In this document: in pieces, positions 17,001 through 24,893 of the stretch
Position numbering within the stretch: position 1 is the first letter of the stretch
How the letters are laid out: each line of letters opens with the position of its first letter
From: Clostridium paridis
GTDB lineage: Bacteria > Bacillota > Clostridia > Clostridiales > Clostridiaceae
NCBI RefSeq assembly: GCF_016765615.1
Contig: NZ_JAESWA010000022.1
Location: 397,542 to 461,541 of the forward strand
DNA length: 64,000 bases
Direction: 5' to 3'
The notes under the pieces: generated by a model
Databases searched by the model: none
Told to the model about the DNA's origin: nothing
Seen by the model: only the letters and a program-made list of their open reading frames with translations
Position numbers and translations under genes: made by a program

Positions 17001-18320
17001 CTATTGAGTGGCAGGCGGTTTTTGATTATCACCAGTACCACTTGTAGGAGGTTTGCTGTCTCCAGGTGTTGTTCCTCCGTTTGAAGTTGTTCCACCAGGT
17101 GTTACTGCACCACCTGTTGTTCCCCCATTAGCAGGAGTACCCCCAGGTGGTGGTGTTTCTCCTCCTGTCGCAGGTTTTCCTCCATTAGTTGGAGTAGTTC
17201 CTCCATTTCCCTCTGTTTTTGTTGGAGTTTTAGTAGCTGGATCTATTACATCTCCATTCTCATCAAGTGCAGGCTTATCTGCTGGATTAAATGCTGCAGC
17301 CTTTGCCATATATTGATTTATTATATTCCTAAAACTTGTTAAATTATAATCTTTTGATCCCCACTTCTTGTCATTGAAAATAAAGTCTTGAAGCACTTTT
17401 CCATTCTGTTTTGCATCAATTAAAAATACCCATCCTTTATCCATATATTCTCCACCTTGACTTAATTCAGTAGCTGGAATTTGTAATTGTTCAAAAACAG
17501 GATTATCGAATTTATAAAATGTATATGCATAATTAAATATTGTCATTGGATCAATATTAGTTTTTACACACTTTAACAATGCATTTGCAACTGAAGGGTA
17601 CTTTAATGGAGATATTTCTTTTCCCTTTTGTGCGAGCAGAGTAACTACAGATTTTTGTCTAGCAACTCTTTCATAGTCTCCATTCCCTACCTTTCTAATT
17701 CTTGCATAGGATAGAGCTTGCTGTCCATCAAGATGCTGCAATCCAGCTTTAGTTAATGGCGGAGATTTTACGGTGTCAACCTCACCAATATATTTATTTA
17801 TTTCATTAATTTCATAATCTTTTACATCTATATCTAAACCACCCATAGCATCGACTATGTCTTGAAAACCCCAAAAGTTAACAACTACATATTTATCTAG
17901 TGTTACCCCAAAATTTTCTTTTATTGTTTTAATTAGCAAATCTGGACCACCAATAGAATAAGCTGCATTAATTTTTTGTTCCCCATACCCAGGAATTTTT
18001 ATTAATGTATCTCTCATAATTGAACTTAATTTTACTTTTTTACTATTGGTATCTATTGTTGCAATTATAATCGAATCACTTCTAGATTTTTCGTCGAGTG
18101 TTCTCCCATCTATACCTACTAACAAAATATTTATTATACCATTTTGTTCTTGGTACTTTATTTCTTCTTTATCCTCTTTTGGAACTTCTACAACCTTTTC
18201 AGGTTCAACATAAATTTTGCTTTTTATATAATAATAAGTTCCTACAGATGCAGTAGCAATTATAAGAAGTAGCGTACTAATTACTATTATTAGCTTTTTC
18301 CTTTTACCCATTTTTTTCAT
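17001..18320 (-). CDS. LytR-CpsA-Psr (LCP) family cell-wall ligase
   Basis: A protein of about 439 residues. A short cytoplasmic tail and one transmembrane helix (about residues 8-28) precede the LCP domain: NILLVGIDGR, RSDSIIIATIDTNSKKVKLSSIMRDTLIKIPGYG, KINAAYSIGG, and LDGQQALSYARIRKVGNGDYERVARQ, with the arginines and aspartates that bind polyprenyl phosphate. LCP enzymes attach teichoic acids or other glycopolymers from undecaprenyl carriers to peptidoglycan. The last 70 residues or so are a low-complexity Gly/Pro/Thr tail with GGTTP-like repeats. ATGs at 18326 and 18320 are both possible; 18320 gives better spacing to GGGG (18328-18331). Confidence 0.9.
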   Translation of the reverse strand: MKKMGKRKKLIIVISTLLLIIATASVGTYYYIKSKIYVEPEKVVEVPKEDKEEIKYQEQNGIINILLVGIDGRTLDEKSRSDSIIIATIDTNSKKVKLSSIMRDTLIKIPGYGEQKINAAYSIGGPDLLIKTIKENFGVTLDKYVVVNFWGFQDIVDAMGGLDIDVKDYEINEINKYIGEVDTVKSPPLTKAGLQHLDGQQALSYARIRKVGNGDYERVARQKSVVTLLAQKGKEISPLKYPSVANALLKCVKTNIDPMTIFNYAYTFYKFDNPVFEQLQIPATELSQGGEYMDKGWVFLIDAKQNGKVLQDFIFNDKKWGSKDYNLTSFRNIINQYMAKAAAFNPADKPALDENGDVIDPATKTPTKTEGNGGTTPTNGGKPATGGETPPPGGTPANGGTTGGAVTPGGTTSNGGTTPGDSKPPTSGTGDNQKPPATQ

Positions 18321-18451
18321 TCTCATACCCCATCTTTAACATAATGTTTAAATATAATAAAATAATTATACTATATAAATTTTCACATTGGTTGCGAAAA
18401 AATGACATTTTAATGTTATAATTTTCTTAAAAACCAACAGGAGGTCATTTT

Positions 18452-19423
18452 TTGAAATTATTAATTTTAGATATACTACAAAGTAATAAATATAATTATG
18501 TTTCTGGTGAGGATATAAGTAAAACATTAGGGGTTACAAGAGCTGCTATTTGGAAGTACATAAAATCCTTACAAGAAGAAGGATACGTAATTGAATCTTC
18601 TCCTAGAAAAGGATATAAACTTACTTTTGCTCCTAGTAAACTATCAATTGATAAATTAACTAGTAATTTATCTGAAAACACATTAGTAAAAAAAATACTT
18701 TATTTTGATACCATTGAATCAACTAATGATTATTGTAAAAAGAATTCAGAAAATATACAGAATGGAACTATCGTATTAACTGATCATCAGCTTAAGGGAA
18801 GAGGAAGATTTGATAGAAACTGGTTTTCACCAAAAGGCAAAGGAATATATTGCTCAATATACTTAAAACCCGAATTATCTCCATACGAAATATCTAAAAT
18901 CACCTCTATTACCTGTGCTGCAATAATAGAAGTTCTTCATTCATATAATATTGATGCTAAAGTTAAATGGCCTAATGATATTTATATTAACAATAAAAAA
19001 ATTGGCGGAATCCTAACAGAAATGAAAGGAGATATGGACAGAATAAATTATTTAATAATTGGTTTTGGTTTAAACGTAAATCAGGAATCTTTTGAATTCC
19101 CTGAAGAAATTAGTTCAATTGCTACCTCATTAAAAACAGTATATAACAAGGACTTTAATAGAGAACTTCTATTAACTGATATCCTTAATAAGTTAGAAAA
19201 CTTTTATAACAATTTTAGTGAGAATTTCAACTTCGAATATCCACTGAGAGTACTTAGAAATAATTCTTACGTTATTAATAAATCTGTAACATTAATTAAA
19301 GGTAAAGAACTTATCCAAGGAAAAGTAATAAACCTAGGTGAAAATGGAGAACTTATTATTGAAAGAAACGGAAAGACTGAAAGTGTTTTTTCAGGTGAAA
19401 TTTCTTTGAAAATAAATAGTTAG
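18452..19423 (+). CDS. birA: Bifunctional biotin--protein ligase / biotin operon repressor
   Basis: A 323-residue protein. The N-terminal winged helix-turn-helix (residues 1-60, SGEDISKTLGVTRAAIWKYIKSL) is the repressor part. The ligase core shows FDTIESTNDYCK, GRGRFDR (116-122, biotinyl-AMP binding), SPKGKGIYCSIYL and KWPNDIYINNKKIGGILTE, and an SH3-like C-terminus follows. It activates biotin and attaches it to carboxylase subunits. The start is TTG at 18452, placed about 8 bases after AGGAGG. It is monocistronic; no biotin genes lie nearby. Confidence 0.95.
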   Translation: MKLLILDILQSNKYNYVSGEDISKTLGVTRAAIWKYIKSLQEEGYVIESSPRKGYKLTFAPSKLSIDKLTSNLSENTLVKKILYFDTIESTNDYCKKNSENIQNGTIVLTDHQLKGRGRFDRNWFSPKGKGIYCSIYLKPELSPYEISKITSITCAAIIEVLHSYNIDAKVKWPNDIYINNKKIGGILTEMKGDMDRINYLIIGFGLNVNQESFEFPEEISSIATSLKTVYNKDFNRELLLTDILNKLENFYNNFSENFNFEYPLRVLRNNSYVINKSVTLIKGKELIQGKVINLGENGELIIERNGKTESVFSGEISLKINS

Positions 19424-19432
19424 TACATAACA

Positions 19433-19505
19433 AAAAGAAACCCACTAATGAACTGCTCTCTGTCTACTTGACGAAGAGCAGTTCAGTTCGTAATGAGTTT
19501 CTTTT
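19433..19505. terminator. Complex bidirectional terminator between birA and ldh
   Basis: Inner stem TGAACTGCTCT (19449-19459) with AGAGCAGTTCA (19475-19485). Outer pairing AAAAGAAAC with GTTTCTTTT, flanked by A and T runs. Confidence 0.75.
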
Positions 19506-19533
19506 TTATTACATGATAATTAAATAAATTAAT

Positions 19534-20484
19534 CTATATTCCGGCTTCTTTTAGATGTTTTTTAATAATCTCAGCAGAAGCTTTAAGCTTATCACTTTCC
19601 TTCTCTTCTAAGGACACTTCTAGTATTTGTTTAGCTCCTTCTCTATTAACTATTGTTGGAATAGCTAAATATACATCATCAAGCCCATATTCACCATTAA
19701 GTAATGAGCTAACAGTTAATATAGAATCTTCATCTCTTATAATGGCTTCAACAATTCTACTAATTGCAAGTCCAACTGCATAATTAGTATACCCTTTTTT
19801 ATTTATTATTTCATAAGCTGCATCTTTAACTTTATCAGGTATTGTCTCTTTAAAACTACCATTACATTTCTTGCACATTCTACTGCAATATTCATCAGCA
19901 GAAACTCCTGCAATATTTGTTAAACTCCATGCTGCAATTTCAGAGTCTCCATGTTCCCCTATTATATAAGTATGAATATTTCTAGCATCAATTTCAAAAT
20001 GCTCGCTTAACATATATTTAAATCTTGATGTATCTAAAACAGTTCCTGAACCAATTACTCTATTTGCAGGTAATCCTGAGATTTTATAGGCTATATAAGT
20101 TAATATATCTACTGGATTTGAAACAACTAATAATATCCCATTTGGACTGTATTTTACTACTTCGGGTACAATGCTTTTGAAAATAGGAATATTCTTATTA
20201 ATAATATCCAATCTTGACTCCCCTGGTTTTTGCCCAATTCCTGCTGTAATAATTATTATATCTGAATCTTTTGTATCTTCATATCCTCCAGCTTTTACAT
20301 CTACAGCCTTAACAAATGCTGCTCCATGAGATAGATCCATAGCTTCTGCTTCAGCTTTTTCTTTATTAATATCAACAATTACAATTTCTGATGCCAATCC
20401 ATTTAACATTAATGCATATGCAGTTGTTGAGCCAACAAAACCAGCACCAATAATTGAAACTTTAGTCCCTTTTTCTTTAATCAT
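19534..20484 (-). CDS. ldh: L-lactate dehydrogenase
   Basis: A 316-residue NAD-dependent enzyme that reduces pyruvate to L-lactate. The Rossmann motif GAGFVG (13-18), GESR (substrate arginine near 91), NPVDILTY, and the catalytic IGEHGDSE (His178) are intact, and the C-terminal domain is full length. ATG follows GGGAGG by 8 bases. The promoter carries a Fur-like operator just after the -10 box, which would raise lactate production when iron is scarce. It is monocistronic, convergent with birA. Confidence 0.96.
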   Translation of the reverse strand: MIKEKGTKVSIIGAGFVGSTTAYALMLNGLASEIVIVDINKEKAEAEAMDLSHGAAFVKAVDVKAGGYEDTKDSDIIIITAGIGQKPGESRLDIINKNIPIFKSIVPEVVKYSPNGILLVVSNPVDILTYIAYKISGLPANRVIGSGTVLDTSRFKYMLSEHFEIDARNIHTYIIGEHGDSEIAAWSLTNIAGVSADEYCSRMCKKCNGSFKETIPDKVKDAAYEIINKKGYTNYAVGLAISRIVEAIIRDEDSILTVSSLLNGEYGLDDVYLAIPTIVNREGAKQILEVSLEEKESDKLKASAEIIKKHLKEAGI

Positions 20485-20517
20485 ATTAATTACCTCCCTT
20501 TAATAATAATTACTTAT

Positions 20518-20532
20518 TGATAATTATTATCT
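20518..20532 (-). promoter_or_regulatory. Fur-type operator downstream of the ldh -10 box
   Basis: TGATAATTATTATCT (plus-strand reading) matches the 7-1-7 Fur box TGATAATnATTATCA at 13 of 14 defined positions; only the last base differs. It begins 8 bases after the -10 of the ldh promoter, almost the same geometry as at feoA. Regulation is inferred. Confidence 0.6.
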
Positions 20533-20540
20533 ATGATTTT

Positions 20541-20569
20541 ATTATATTCTTTTCCAATGTTGTTTTCAA
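20541..20569 (-). promoter_or_regulatory. ldh promoter
   Basis: On the minus strand TTGAAA (20569-20564), exactly 17 bases, then TATAAT (20546-20541), about 57 bases before the ATG. Confidence 0.7.
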
Positions 20570-20722
20570 TATGTTTGTTAAATTTTTCATTAATTTAACC
20601 ACTTCCCATATATCTATTCACAAAAAATTTAAGTTTTTATCTAAAATATTAAAAAAATACTCTTATATTTTGTCTAAATATGATATATAATTTGTTAGTA
20701 CTAATGATTAGGAGGTAGATCG

Positions 20723-21622
20723 ATGATAATAAATGTACTTGGTGTTCCTATATTTTATGGATGCGATAGAGAAGGTGTTAACTTAGGTCCAGATACCCTG
20801 AGAGAGCATGGACTTTTAGATATATTGAAAGAAAATAATAAAATTTTTGATTTAGGAAACATTTATGTACCAAAGGTTTCTGATGAAAATAAATTTGCAG
20901 AGCATAAAAATATGAAATACTTAGCTGCTATTGTTGAGACAAACAAGAACTTAGCACATGCAGTATATGCATCGTTAGCTTCAAATTCTTTTCCTTTCGT
21001 TGTTGGTGGTGACCATTCATTAGGATTAGGGAGCTTAAGTGGTGCAGCAAAATACTTTAATGATGATTTAGGTGTTGTTTGGGTTGATGCCCACGGAGAC
21101 ATAAACACTCATTTAACAACCCCTTCTGGAAATGTTCATGGTATGCCTTTATCTGCTGCTATGGGGATTGGTCATAATTTATTAACCGATTTATATTTTA
21201 GTGGTAGAAAAATAGATCCAAGTAAGGTATTTATAGTTGGAGCTAGAGATTTAGATAAGGGTGAAATGGAATTAATAAGAAAATTAAAAATAAATGTTTG
21301 GACTACTAATGATATTAAGTCTATTGGTATTAAAGCATTTTTAGAAGATTTTAGAAATAGAATTGCTCAACTAAACATAAATAACTTACATCTAAGTTTT
21401 GATATAGATTCTTTGGACTCTTCCTTTGTACCTGGAACAGGAACTCCTGTAAGCAAAGGTATAAACATGAAAGAGAGTAAAGAAATTCTATCAGGATTAT
21501 TTACTACTAATATAATTCGTTCTATGGATTTTGTGGAATTCAATCCTCTTTTAGATGAAGACCACGAAACTTTAAGAAATTGTAAAGAGTTATTAGCTCA
21601 TATTGCTAAACTTATAAAATAA
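20723..21622 (+). CDS. rocF: Arginase (ureohydrolase family)
   Basis: A 299-residue Mn-dependent ureohydrolase. The metal ligands are in GGDHSLGLGS (His98), WVDAHGDINTH (Asp122, His124, Asp126) and LSFDIDSLDSSFVPGTGTPV (Asp227, Asp229). The HGDINT, TPSGNVHGMPL and RSMDFVEFNP patterns favour arginase (arginine to ornithine and urea) over agmatinase. It is transcribed alone, divergent from ldh, with AGGAGG before the ATG. The wider ornithine pathway is not in the window, so its use in arginine breakdown is inferred. Confidence 0.85.
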   Translation: MIINVLGVPIFYGCDREGVNLGPDTLREHGLLDILKENNKIFDLGNIYVPKVSDENKFAEHKNMKYLAAIVETNKNLAHAVYASLASNSFPFVVGGDHSLGLGSLSGAAKYFNDDLGVVWVDAHGDINTHLTTPSGNVHGMPLSAAMGIGHNLLTDLYFSGRKIDPSKVFIVGARDLDKGEMELIRKLKINVWTTNDIKSIGIKAFLEDFRNRIAQLNINNLHLSFDIDSLDSSFVPGTGTPVSKGINMKESKEILSGLFTTNIIRSMDFVEFNPLLDEDHETLRNCKELLAHIAKLIK

Positions 21623-21649
21623 AAAGTGCTGCCTTCGCAGTACTTTTTT
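21620..21649 (+). terminator. Intrinsic terminator after arginase gene
   Basis: AAAAAGTGCTGC pairs imperfectly with GCAGTACTTTTTT around CTTC, with a T run, directly after the stop. Confidence 0.75.
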
Positions 21650-21758
21650 TATTATTCTCAAATACTTTAGTAACATATACATAAATTTCTTAAATTTTTC
21701 TTTAAACTTCAAACTTTTTATATTATTATAAAAATAGTTATCTAAGGAGGACTAGAAG

Positions 21759-22367
21759 ATGAAATTACTTTTTTTTGATACTGAAACTACAAGTATACGT
21801 CCGGGTAGAATATGTCAGTTAAGTTATATCATAGTAGATTCAGGTGTTAAACCTCAACAAACTTTCGGGAAAAACTTTTTTTTTACAGTAGATGAAATGG
21901 ATCCATCAGCTGAAGCAGTGCATGGATTTTCTTTAGAGAAGTTATATGAATTAAGCAATGGGAATTATTTTGAAGATTCTTATGAAGAGTTTCTAGAGGA
22001 TTTTATACAAGCTGATTTTATTATAGGACATAATGTATCTTTCGATATAAAATTCTTATCTCATGAACTTCTATACATACTTGGAGAAGAATTTAATGCT
22101 AAACGTACCTTTTGTACAATGAATTATTATAAAGATATTCTTAAATTACTTAAAAACAATGGTGAATATAAAAATCCTAAATTACAAGAGGTAGTTGATT
22201 ATTTTAATATATCAAAATCAAAAATCCAAGAAACAGCAGATAAGTTATTTGAAGGTAGTGGAAACTATCATGATGCTAGATTTGACACAGCTGCCACATA
22301 TTTAATTGTTGTAGAAGGAATTAAGAAAAAACTGATACCTGCTGGATACTTTTCTTCTAAAGTTTAA
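21759..22367 (+). CDS. DnaQ-like 3'-5' exonuclease
   Basis: A 202-residue DEDDh exonuclease: FFDTETTSIRPGRICQLSYI (motif I), AVHGFSLEKL, FIIGHNVSFDIKFLSHEL (motif II), and NYHDARFDTAATYLIV (motif III with the catalytic His). The domain degrades single-stranded DNA or RNA 3' ends, as in polymerase proofreading or RNA turnover. No polymerase or helicase domain is attached and its process is unknown. AAGGAGG lies ahead of the ATG. It is monocistronic, with terminators on both sides. Confidence 0.88.
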   Translation: MKLLFFDTETTSIRPGRICQLSYIIVDSGVKPQQTFGKNFFFTVDEMDPSAEAVHGFSLEKLYELSNGNYFEDSYEEFLEDFIQADFIIGHNVSFDIKFLSHELLYILGEEFNAKRTFCTMNYYKDILKLLKNNGEYKNPKLQEVVDYFNISKSKIQETADKLFEGSGNYHDARFDTAATYLIVVEGIKKKLIPAGYFSSKV

Positions 22368-22392
22368 AAAGGCTTCTTATGAAGCCTTTCTT
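22368..22392. terminator. Bidirectional intrinsic terminator
   Basis: AAAGGCTTC with GAAGCCTTT around TTAT, between convergent genes. Confidence 0.85.
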
Positions 22393-23640
22393 TTATTTAT
22401 CATAACTATTCGCTAAATCTATTCTCTCTTTTGCAGTTGGATGATCAAACCTTAGTATCTTATACCATTTATCAACATCATATGGTGAAAGATTAGTTTC
22501 CATGAACTTAAGTTCTAATATTCCATTCGTTAAATTATCCTTTGTAATTTGAATTGCAAATTTATCAGCATCTAATTCTATTTTCCTCGAATAATATAGT
22601 GAAATAGGGTTTAAGATCATTCCAATTAATGTTGAAAATAATAAAATATATGCAAGTCCATATGGTCCCTTAATCGCTCTCTTATTTCTTTTTGCTATAA
22701 CAAACGTTAAAAAATAAGCTGGAAAATAAGTTAATGCACCTAGTAAAAATTCCAGTGCGATTCCCTTTGGTATATGATTAAGCTTATAATGCCCTATTTC
22801 ATGTGCCACTACTGATAATATTTGTGATTCATCTAGATTATTTAAAGTAGTATCCCATACAACTATTCTTTTTGATGAAAAAATTCCTGTCATATATGCA
22901 TTTAATGCAGATGTCTGGTCGCTCATTTTCACTTGATAAACACTAATATTATCAATTCCTTCTCTATGAGCTAAATCTTTTATTTTATATTCCAATTCTT
23001 TATTTTGCATTGGAGTTATTTCATTTAGTAGTGGATCTACAACAAAAGGAAAAATAAATGTTCCTAATATAACCGAAAAGCCTGTAAATATTACAACTAA
23101 AAGTGGCCACAATTTAAATTTTCTAAAAATATAATATAAAATTGCTGCAGACAATGTAGTTAAAACAAAATTTAAAGCTTCATTTTTAAATAAGTCCAAA
23201 AGCCACGAAAAAAAGTCATAATTTAATAATCCTACAAGTTTCAATCTATAAAATGAAGAAAAAAATGTTAGCGGGAAAAATATAATAAAATTAGTTAAGT
23301 AGTATATTACTCCTATTATTATCCCTTCTCTTATATAATTGTTTCGTTTTAAAAATTTATTTTCTACAATTTCAATTATTCCGCATTTAATTATAAATAT
23401 AGGGAAAATTATACTTAGTCCTATACTTAATAAAAAATACCCTTTTGAAAAAGCATAATTTGCTTTTACCAAAGAAGTTTCTACAGGTGGAATAATTTTA
23501 TCCTTTTCAATCTTAATTTCGACCTTTTTATCGGAGTGAAACTGTCCTTTATATTTACTTTCCAAAAATAATGTAAAGGCCATGGTTATAAAAAATGTAA
23601 TTGAGAGAAATACTAATAAACGTAATAAAAACTTTTTCAC
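22393..23640 (-). CDS. M48 family membrane metalloprotease (Ste24-like)
   Basis: A 415-residue integral membrane protease. HEIGHYKLNHIP carries the HExxH zinc site and ELDADKFAI the third ligand (glutamate). There are about six or seven hydrophobic segments (near residues 10-28, 70-90, 105-130, 150-170, 180-205, 290-315 and 325-350). Ste24/HtpX relatives remove damaged membrane proteins or process peptides; CAAX processing itself is not expected in bacteria. Start is GTG at 23640 behind AAGGAGAAG with 8-base spacing. It is monocistronic. Confidence 0.85.
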   Translation of the reverse strand: MKKFLLRLLVFLSITFFITMAFTLFLESKYKGQFHSDKKVEIKIEKDKIIPPVETSLVKANYAFSKGYFLLSIGLSIIFPIFIIKCGIIEIVENKFLKRNNYIREGIIIGVIYYLTNFIIFFPLTFFSSFYRLKLVGLLNYDFFSWLLDLFKNEALNFVLTTLSAAILYYIFRKFKLWPLLVVIFTGFSVILGTFIFPFVVDPLLNEITPMQNKELEYKIKDLAHREGIDNISVYQVKMSDQTSALNAYMTGIFSSKRIVVWDTTLNNLDESQILSVVAHEIGHYKLNHIPKGIALEFLLGALTYFPAYFLTFVIAKRNKRAIKGPYGLAYILLFSTLIGMILNPISLYYSRKIELDADKFAIQITKDNLTNGILELKFMETNLSPYDVDKWYKILRFDHPTAKERIDLANSYDK

Positions 23641-23817
23641 CTTGTCTTCTCCTTTTTTCTTTATTTAAATAAACCTTTATATATATTATATTCTTTATTA
23701 TGTTTGACATTTAAATAACTTTATAAAATATAAGTATAAAAGTTTTAACTTATTCATTTATAGCATTATTCTAAATACTTAACAATGCATATTTTTTATA
23801 TTATATTAAATAATATA

Positions 23818-23845
23818 TTGAAATATATCTAAATTATGTTATAAT
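23818..23845 (+). promoter_or_regulatory. Rubredoxin promoter
   Basis: TTGAAA (23818-23823), 16 bases, TATAAT (23840-23845) with an extended -10 TG at 23837-23838. Confidence 0.6.
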
Positions 23846-23892
23846 TATATTGTAATTAATAATAGTTATTAAATAATAATGGAGGTAGATTT

Positions 23893-24054
23893 ATGAAAAG
23901 TTATATTTGTGATGTTTGTGGTTATGTTTATGATCCTGCAGTAGGTGATGAAGACAACGGTGTTGCTCCAGGAACTGCTTTTGAAGATATTCCAGAAGAT
24001 TGGGTTTGCCCATTATGTGGTGTAGGTAAAGATGAATTTTCACCAGTAGATTAA
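23893..24054 (+). CDS. Rubredoxin
   Basis: A 53-residue one-iron electron carrier. The two cysteine knuckles are [14 protein letters not shown] (residues 6-19) and [11 protein letters not shown] (39-49), with [14 protein letters not shown] between them, the classical clostridial rubredoxin sequence. It passes electrons to reductases in oxygen and peroxide defence and similar redox reactions. AGGAGG-like GGAGG at 23881-23885 precedes the ATG. It is monocistronic, with a clear promoter and terminator. No partner oxidoreductase is adjacent. Confidence 0.96.
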   Translation: MKSYICDVCGYVYDPAVGDEDNGVAPGTAFEDIPEDWVCPLCGVGKDEFSPVD

Positions 24055-24072
24055 TTTAATATTTGATAAATG

Positions 24073-24095
24073 AAAAAGAGGCAATGCCTCTTTTT
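24073..24095. terminator. Bidirectional terminator between rubredoxin and pflA
   Basis: AAAAAGAGGCA with TGCCTCTTTTT, followed by a T-rich stretch. Confidence 0.85.
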
Positions 24096-24813
24096 ATTTT
24101 TTGCTTACTTCTATTAGTAATTTTTCTAATTCTTTTGCTTTATTCTTATTCATTGCTGGCATTAATTCGAGCTTATATTTCATACCAAGTGCTTCATACT
24201 TATTAACTCCAAGCAAATGATATGGCAAAACTTCAATTCTCTCAACATTGTTAAGGCTTCTTATAATTTCTCCAAGTTTATTAATTGATTCTTCGTTGTC
24301 CGTTACTCCTGGCATCATAACATGCCTAATCCACATCTTTTTATTCATCTTATTTGCTAGAGCTAAAAACTTTAAACTTTCATCTATATTTCTTCCAGTA
24401 ATCTTTTCATATTCTATTGGATCATAATGTTTAACATCAAAAAGAATTAAATCTACTAATTCAAGTATTTCCTCATATTTCCCTAACCCAACTCCTGCAG
24501 TATCTATAGCTGTATGAATTCCTCTCGATTTACATAATTTCAGTACTTCAATTAGAAACTCAGGTTGCAGAAGTGGCTCCCCTCCTGAAAAAGTGACGCC
24601 TCCACCAGAGTTTTTAAAATATGTTTTATATCTTTCGATTTTTCTAACTAACTCTTCGGGTGTATATTCAGTACCCCCTTTAGTATTCCATGTATCTGGA
24701 TTATGACAAAAAGAACATCTAAGTGCACATCCTTGAAAAAAGACCACAACTCTTATCCCTGGACCATCCACTAATCCCATTGTTTCTATTGAATGAATAT
24801 TTCCTTTTATCAT
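24094..24813 (-). CDS. pflA: Pyruvate formate-lyase-activating enzyme
   Basis: A 239-residue radical SAM enzyme. The 4Fe-4S cluster motif CALRCSFC (Cys29, Cys33, Cys36) follows GPGIRVVVFFQG, and GGVTFSGGEPLLQPEF, IDTAGVG, DVKHYDP and RHVMMPGVTDNEESI are the standard PflA blocks. It generates the glycyl radical on PflB using SAM and an electron donor. AGAGGTG precedes the ATG. It lies 80 bases downstream of pflB on the same strand, with a hairpin between that may lower its transcript level relative to pflB. Confidence 0.96.
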   Translation of the reverse strand: MIKGNIHSIETMGLVDGPGIRVVVFFQGCALRCSFCHNPDTWNTKGGTEYTPEELVRKIERYKTYFKNSGGGVTFSGGEPLLQPEFLIEVLKLCKSRGIHTAIDTAGVGLGKYEEILELVDLILFDVKHYDPIEYEKITGRNIDESLKFLALANKMNKKMWIRHVMMPGVTDNEESINKLGEIIRSLNNVERIEVLPYHLLGVNKYEALGMKYKLELMPAMNKNKAKELEKLLIEVSKK

Positions 24814-24828
24814 GTTATCACCTCTTTT

Positions 24829-24876
24829 AAAAATAGGAGGCTGTAGGGATTTATGTAAACCCCTATTCTAGCCTCC
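24829..24876 (-). terminator. Attenuating hairpin between pflB and pflA
   Basis: GGAGGCT (24836-24842) with AGCCTCC (24870-24876), and an inner TAGGG/CCCTA pair. On the minus strand it is followed by TATTTTTA. Likely a leaky terminator or processing stem that sets the pflB:pflA ratio. Confidence 0.6.
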
Positions 24877-24893
24877 CTTAATCTTTTACTTAG

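Noticed and set aside
17053-17316. Open frame on the plus strand rich in Pro, Val and Gly
   Set aside because: It is the complement of the repetitive Gly/Pro/Thr tail of the LCP gene, has no ribosome binding site, and its composition follows from the repeats.
20575-20592. Possible Rex redox-repressor site upstream of ldh
   Set aside because: Only TTGTTAA is conserved; the other half matches 4 of 7 bases, too weak in AT-rich DNA. A similar half-site near pflB (27215-27221) has the same problem.
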